Shown: piece by piece, positions 61,098 through 64,000 of the stretch | Layout of the letters: each line of letters opens with the position of its first letter | How positions within the stretch are numbered: the first letter of the stretch is position 1 | From: Capra hircus | Taxonomy: Eukaryota > Chordata > Mammalia > Artiodactyla > Bovidae | DNA length: 64,000 nt | Reading direction: 5' to 3' | Assembly (NCBI RefSeq): GCF_001704415.2 | Contig: NC_030814.1 | Coordinates: forward strand, 72,533,121 to 72,597,120 | Notes under the pieces: model-generated | Told to the model about the DNA's origin: nothing | What the model saw: the letters and a program-made list of their open reading frames with translations, nothing else | Database searches by the model: none | Made by a program: the position numbers and the translations under genes

Positions 61098-61295
61098 TGA
61101 CGTCAGCGCGCGCCGGGCCAATCCCCCTTCCCTGTAAGCGTTATTAGCTTATTTGCATGAATTGCCCTTTATTGGTTCGTTGAGCAAGCCAGGCCCGCCC
61201 AACTATTTAAAGTCACCGCGCTATATAAACAAGAAGATGCGGAGAGGCCAGGCCATGATGTCATCGCGGCGCTGTAGCTCTCAGAGCTGACGTCA
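61098..61295 (+). promoter_or_regulatory. RNF44: CRE/CCAAT/octamer/TATA promoter, probably RNF44
   Basis: Elements in order: CRE TGACGTCA at 61098-61105; CCAAT at 61118-61122; octamer ATTTGCAT at 61151-61158; inverted CCAAT (ATTGG) at 61171-61175; TATATAAA at 61222-61229; CRE-like TGATGTCA at 61256-61263; second perfect CRE at 61288-61295. The TATA box points to a + strand start near 61252. The RNF44 name rests on synteny: it is the gene head-to-head with CDHR2 in mammals. Confidence 0.75.
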
Positions 61296-61444
61296 TCTCC
61301 GGGGAGGTTGCCCGGCCAGGGCTGTTAGAGCCTTCCTAACCACTCAGGCTGGCTTAAGGGACGCTCTTGCCCCGTCGAAGGTCTGGTTCATTGCACTTCA
61401 GTGTCCCAGGCGCCGCCCGCGGCCGAGGAGGGAACCATGACACA
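61252..61444 (+). other. RNF44: Probable RNF44 first exon
   Basis: From the inferred start about 25-30 bp after the TATA box to the strong donor CACA|GTAAGT at 61444/61445. An ATG at 61437 (GGAACCATGACA) falls eight bases before the donor, so either the exon is essentially 5' UTR or it opens an alternative N-terminus (MTQ or MTH, depending on the next exon). RNF44 encodes a RING-type E3 ubiquitin ligase; none of its recognisable coding exons lies inside the window. Confidence 0.55.
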
Positions 61445-61599
61445 GTAAGTCCGGGCTGCGGCTCTACCGGCGGGACCCGTTTCTCGGGCAGGGAGACAGA
61501 ACCTCAGAAGCATGAGTGATTCGCGAGTTTGCATAGCAAGTTAGAGTTGCAGCCAATTTGTCTTACCCCGTAGAAGGTCTTCCATCTTTAGGTCAGGCC

Positions 61600-62700
61600 A
61601 TGTGGCCCCGCCCCTTGCTTGTGATGGCTGCGGTCACTTTAAGTGAGGAGGTGGGGACGAGAAGGAGGTTTTTAAAAAAAAAAAATCTGCCCTCAAGATG
61701 GCGACCCACTAATCACGTGCCGAGTCCCGGCGGGTGATTGGCTCTTGGCACCCCCGGGGGGAGGAGCTCTTGGCAAGGGGCGGGGCCCTTGCGGGCAGCT
61801 GCCGGCTACTGTTTGCCGGAACCTCCCGGCGCGGCCCCGCGAGTCCCCCTCCCGCCCGGCGCGCGACCCCGCCGCTTCGAATGTTGTGAATCAAATGTGG
61901 GGTTTGTTACATTCCGCTGCCGCCGCGGACAGTTCTTAAAGGGCCAGCCGCAGGCAGCTGCGCAAACCCGGCCGCGTCCTGCACTGCCTCCTGCTTCCCA
62001 AGGGCCTGAGGTGGCCACGCGTGAGCCTCGCGAGGCAGACGGTCGGCGGACGGACAACAAAGAGAGGGCCCCGGAAGGACCCGGACAGCCCCCGGACTAG
62101 GGGGTGGGGAAAGGAGCACATTGTTCCGCAGGGCGGGGGCTCTTAAAGGGTCCAGGCAGCATACTCCCACCCCCACCTCCGCCCCCTGCCCAGCTTGGCC
62201 GTTCTAGATCGGGAACAAAGGAGTCACGGTGTGGCCGAAGGTGAGTCGGGGACTGAGCCCCCAACTCCCGATTTCTGTATCCCTTGAACTCCTGCCCTCC
62301 TTCCCCTGGGACTGGGTATTGTGATCTAGCTGGCTCTGCAGGAGTTAATCACGGGCAGTCCGGAGTGGGGACTGCGAGGCCTCTAGAATCCGGGACCCCT
62401 CCCCACCCCCAGCGCCCCCCAAGGCCAGGCAGAGTCTCCTTCTCCAGAGGCTGAGCGCTGCGGTTGGAGAGGAAGGAGCCGCCCCCTCCCCCTGCAGCCG
62501 CCACTTCCTTTGTTGTTGCTTTTGTCTCACGCCGAGCACATGGTCCGGGATCCTCGGCTCTTAAAGTCACAGCGCTCTGGCCCCGACGCCGCAATCTGGC
62601 CTCTCGTCCCAGATGTTCCTCTGAGCACAGCACAAAGGAGTGAGAAGGGGGTGCGGGAGGCCCCGCTCTGGGCGAGTATCCGTACCACGGCCCCTCCCCC
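61600..62700 (+). promoter_or_regulatory. CpG island continuing downstream; second donor
   Basis: CpG-dense. Contains a YY1-like CAAGATGGCGAC at about 61695, an E-box CACGTG at about 61716, and a strong + strand donor GAAG|GTGAGT with the exon end at 62240. This fits an alternative untranslated first exon of the same gene. Long GC-driven ORFs on both strands have no family features. Confidence 0.5.
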
Positions 62701-64000
62701 ACGCCTGTCCCCTTTCCCAGGGAGGGTTGGTTGAGGAAGCTCCTCGAACCCCTCTACCTGCGCTTGGCCCACATTGAGGAGGGGCTTGCCCTTTAGGGAC
62801 ACTGGTTTCATTCCCCTGTAATGTGACCACCTGGTTTCTTGCGTCTTGCTTATTTGTGGCTTTATTTGGGAGCTCTCGGAAGGAGAGATTTCCACCCCCA
62901 TTTTACAGTTGTGGCAACTGAGTCTCAGAAGGGAAGATTTCCTTGACCAAGGTCACCTAGGGAGTCTGGGCTGGCGCACGACTCTTACTTAACTCAGAGC
63001 TTGGTGGTCCTGCCCTCAGCTCCCACCAGACACCACAGTTGGGTAGCTTTGCTTGTCTTCCAGGCAGTGCTGGGCCCAGCATGCCTCTTTTGGGGGGCTG
63101 GTGGAAGGGAGTAGGGAGGGGTGCTTTTCAGCCTACCTCAGTCTGCTCCTGTCCTCAGGGCCTCACTTGGCTTATCATCTGCAACACAGCCCCTATTCCT
63201 GCAAACAGCAGCCAGGCCCAAATTATATGTTAGGGTCTCCCTCTACCAGGATGAGGATAGCTGCTTGGGGCACTGAAAGTGCCTGGGGGAGGAGATGGAT
63301 GCAAGATGCAGTCCCTGCTTCTGGGCAAGATTGGATTTAGGGATGGGACCTTTAGGGCTCTTTTTCAGAGACCTTATTAAAAGCCCAGCCCAAAGGACAA
63401 GTGGTAAAAGGCAGAGCAGTTAGGTGGTAGCTTTGCTGTTTGACCTTGAGCAAGTTGCTGGCTCCAACTTTGGGCCTCACTTCTCTCCACAGTAGGGCTC
63501 ATCACGATGCCTGAAAGAGAAAGCTCTCCTGATCTCCTTTAGGGCCTACAGTAGAGGTTTGGCATTAAGTAATTCTTGAGGGTACTGATGGTAATGGAAG
63601 CCAGGGTTGAAGAAGCCTGGGCCTAGATGACCAGCCAGGACTAAATCTGACCCGCTTTGGCTTTATAGTCTGGAGTAAGTTACTTCCTTCCTTTGGGTCC
63701 CAGTTTGCTCAACTGTAAAAGTGGGTAAGTTCCCCCTGGGCCATCTCTGTTCCCAGTCAAGAACCAGGGCCCCCTCCTTGCTAGCTGGGGTATTCCCTGA
63801 GGGAGCCTGTCTGACTTTCTGATAGTGTAAAGCTCAGCTGATACCTGAGCTTTACAAATCACTGCAGTGGACTTTCGGGAGTCCTTACCAGTCCCCTGGG
63901 AGCTGATTATTGGCCTGTTCCCATTTTACAGATGAATAAGCTGTGGCTCAGAGAGAGGAAGCAAAGTGCCCAGTCCTCAACCAATACTGGCCAGAGATCA
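62700..64000 (+). other. Probable RNF44 intron 1, partial
   Basis: Unique DNA with MIR-like remnants at 62885-62990 (CCATTTTACAGTTGTGGCAAC) and 63890-63980 (CCATTTTACAGATGAATAAGC). No coding exon recognised; the intron would run past the window edge. Confidence 0.45.

Noticed and set aside
61738..62100. 120-residue + strand ORF in the RNF44 CpG island
   Set aside because: GC-driven and begins within non-coding leader-type sequence, with no similarity to RNF44.
1..64000. CRISPR arrays, operons, prophage or insertion sequences
   Set aside because: Split genes, SINE/LINE content and vertebrate synteny show this is nuclear mammalian DNA. No regularly spaced direct repeats of that kind were seen.

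Overview
This is a mammalian nuclear genome window from a ruminant, most likely a bovid. Two things show this: a dense load of BovB (RTE-type) LINEs and Bov-tA/Bov-A2 and CHR SINEs, which are diagnostic of ruminants, and three genes in the conserved order GPRIN1 - CDHR2 - RNF44 (human 5q35.2). The window is in the opposite orientation to human. Species cannot be fixed further from sequence alone.

Layout. (1) 1-1058: the 3' end of the GPRIN1 coding region (+), whose 5' part lies outside the window, with its 3' UTR and an AATAAA signal at 1940-1945. (2) 2129-32650: the whole coding region of CDHR2 (protocadherin-24, an intermicrovillar brush-border cadherin) on the - strand. I could assemble it as 31 coding exons of 3,936 nt (1,311 codons plus stop if the first of two tandem ATGs is used), with every splice phase closing and no internal stop. 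GPRIN1 and CDHR2 converge tail to tail, with predicted 3' ends only tens of bases apart. (3) 32663-54700: upstream and intergenic DNA without supportable coding sequence, filled with SINEs, a BovB copy carrying recognisable reverse-transcriptase motifs, and L1 3' fragments. An untranslated CDHR2 5' exon must lie somewhere here, because the first coding exon has a splice acceptor in front of it. (4) 54730-55950: a GC-rich island with three ZNF143-like motifs. (5) 61050-62700: a CpG-rich promoter with perfect CREs, CCAAT, octamer and TATA elements and strong + strand splice donors. By synteny this is the RNF44 promoter and first exon(s). The rest of the window would be RNF44 intron 1.

The genes do not form a pathway or operon. 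GPRIN1 is a neuronal G-protein effector, CDHR2 an epithelial adhesion molecule and RNF44 a RING E3 ligase; they are neighbours by ancient synteny. I found no undescribed biological system. The most interesting local observations are: a Bov-tA SINE that inserted exactly at a CDHR2 splice acceptor, so that its target-site duplication carries the acceptor; a perfect 120-bp duplication containing the start of CDHR2 exon 16 and its acceptor; a GC-AG terminal intron; an Asn-to-Met change in a cadherin calcium motif; and a clustered ZNF143/CRE promoter architecture upstream.
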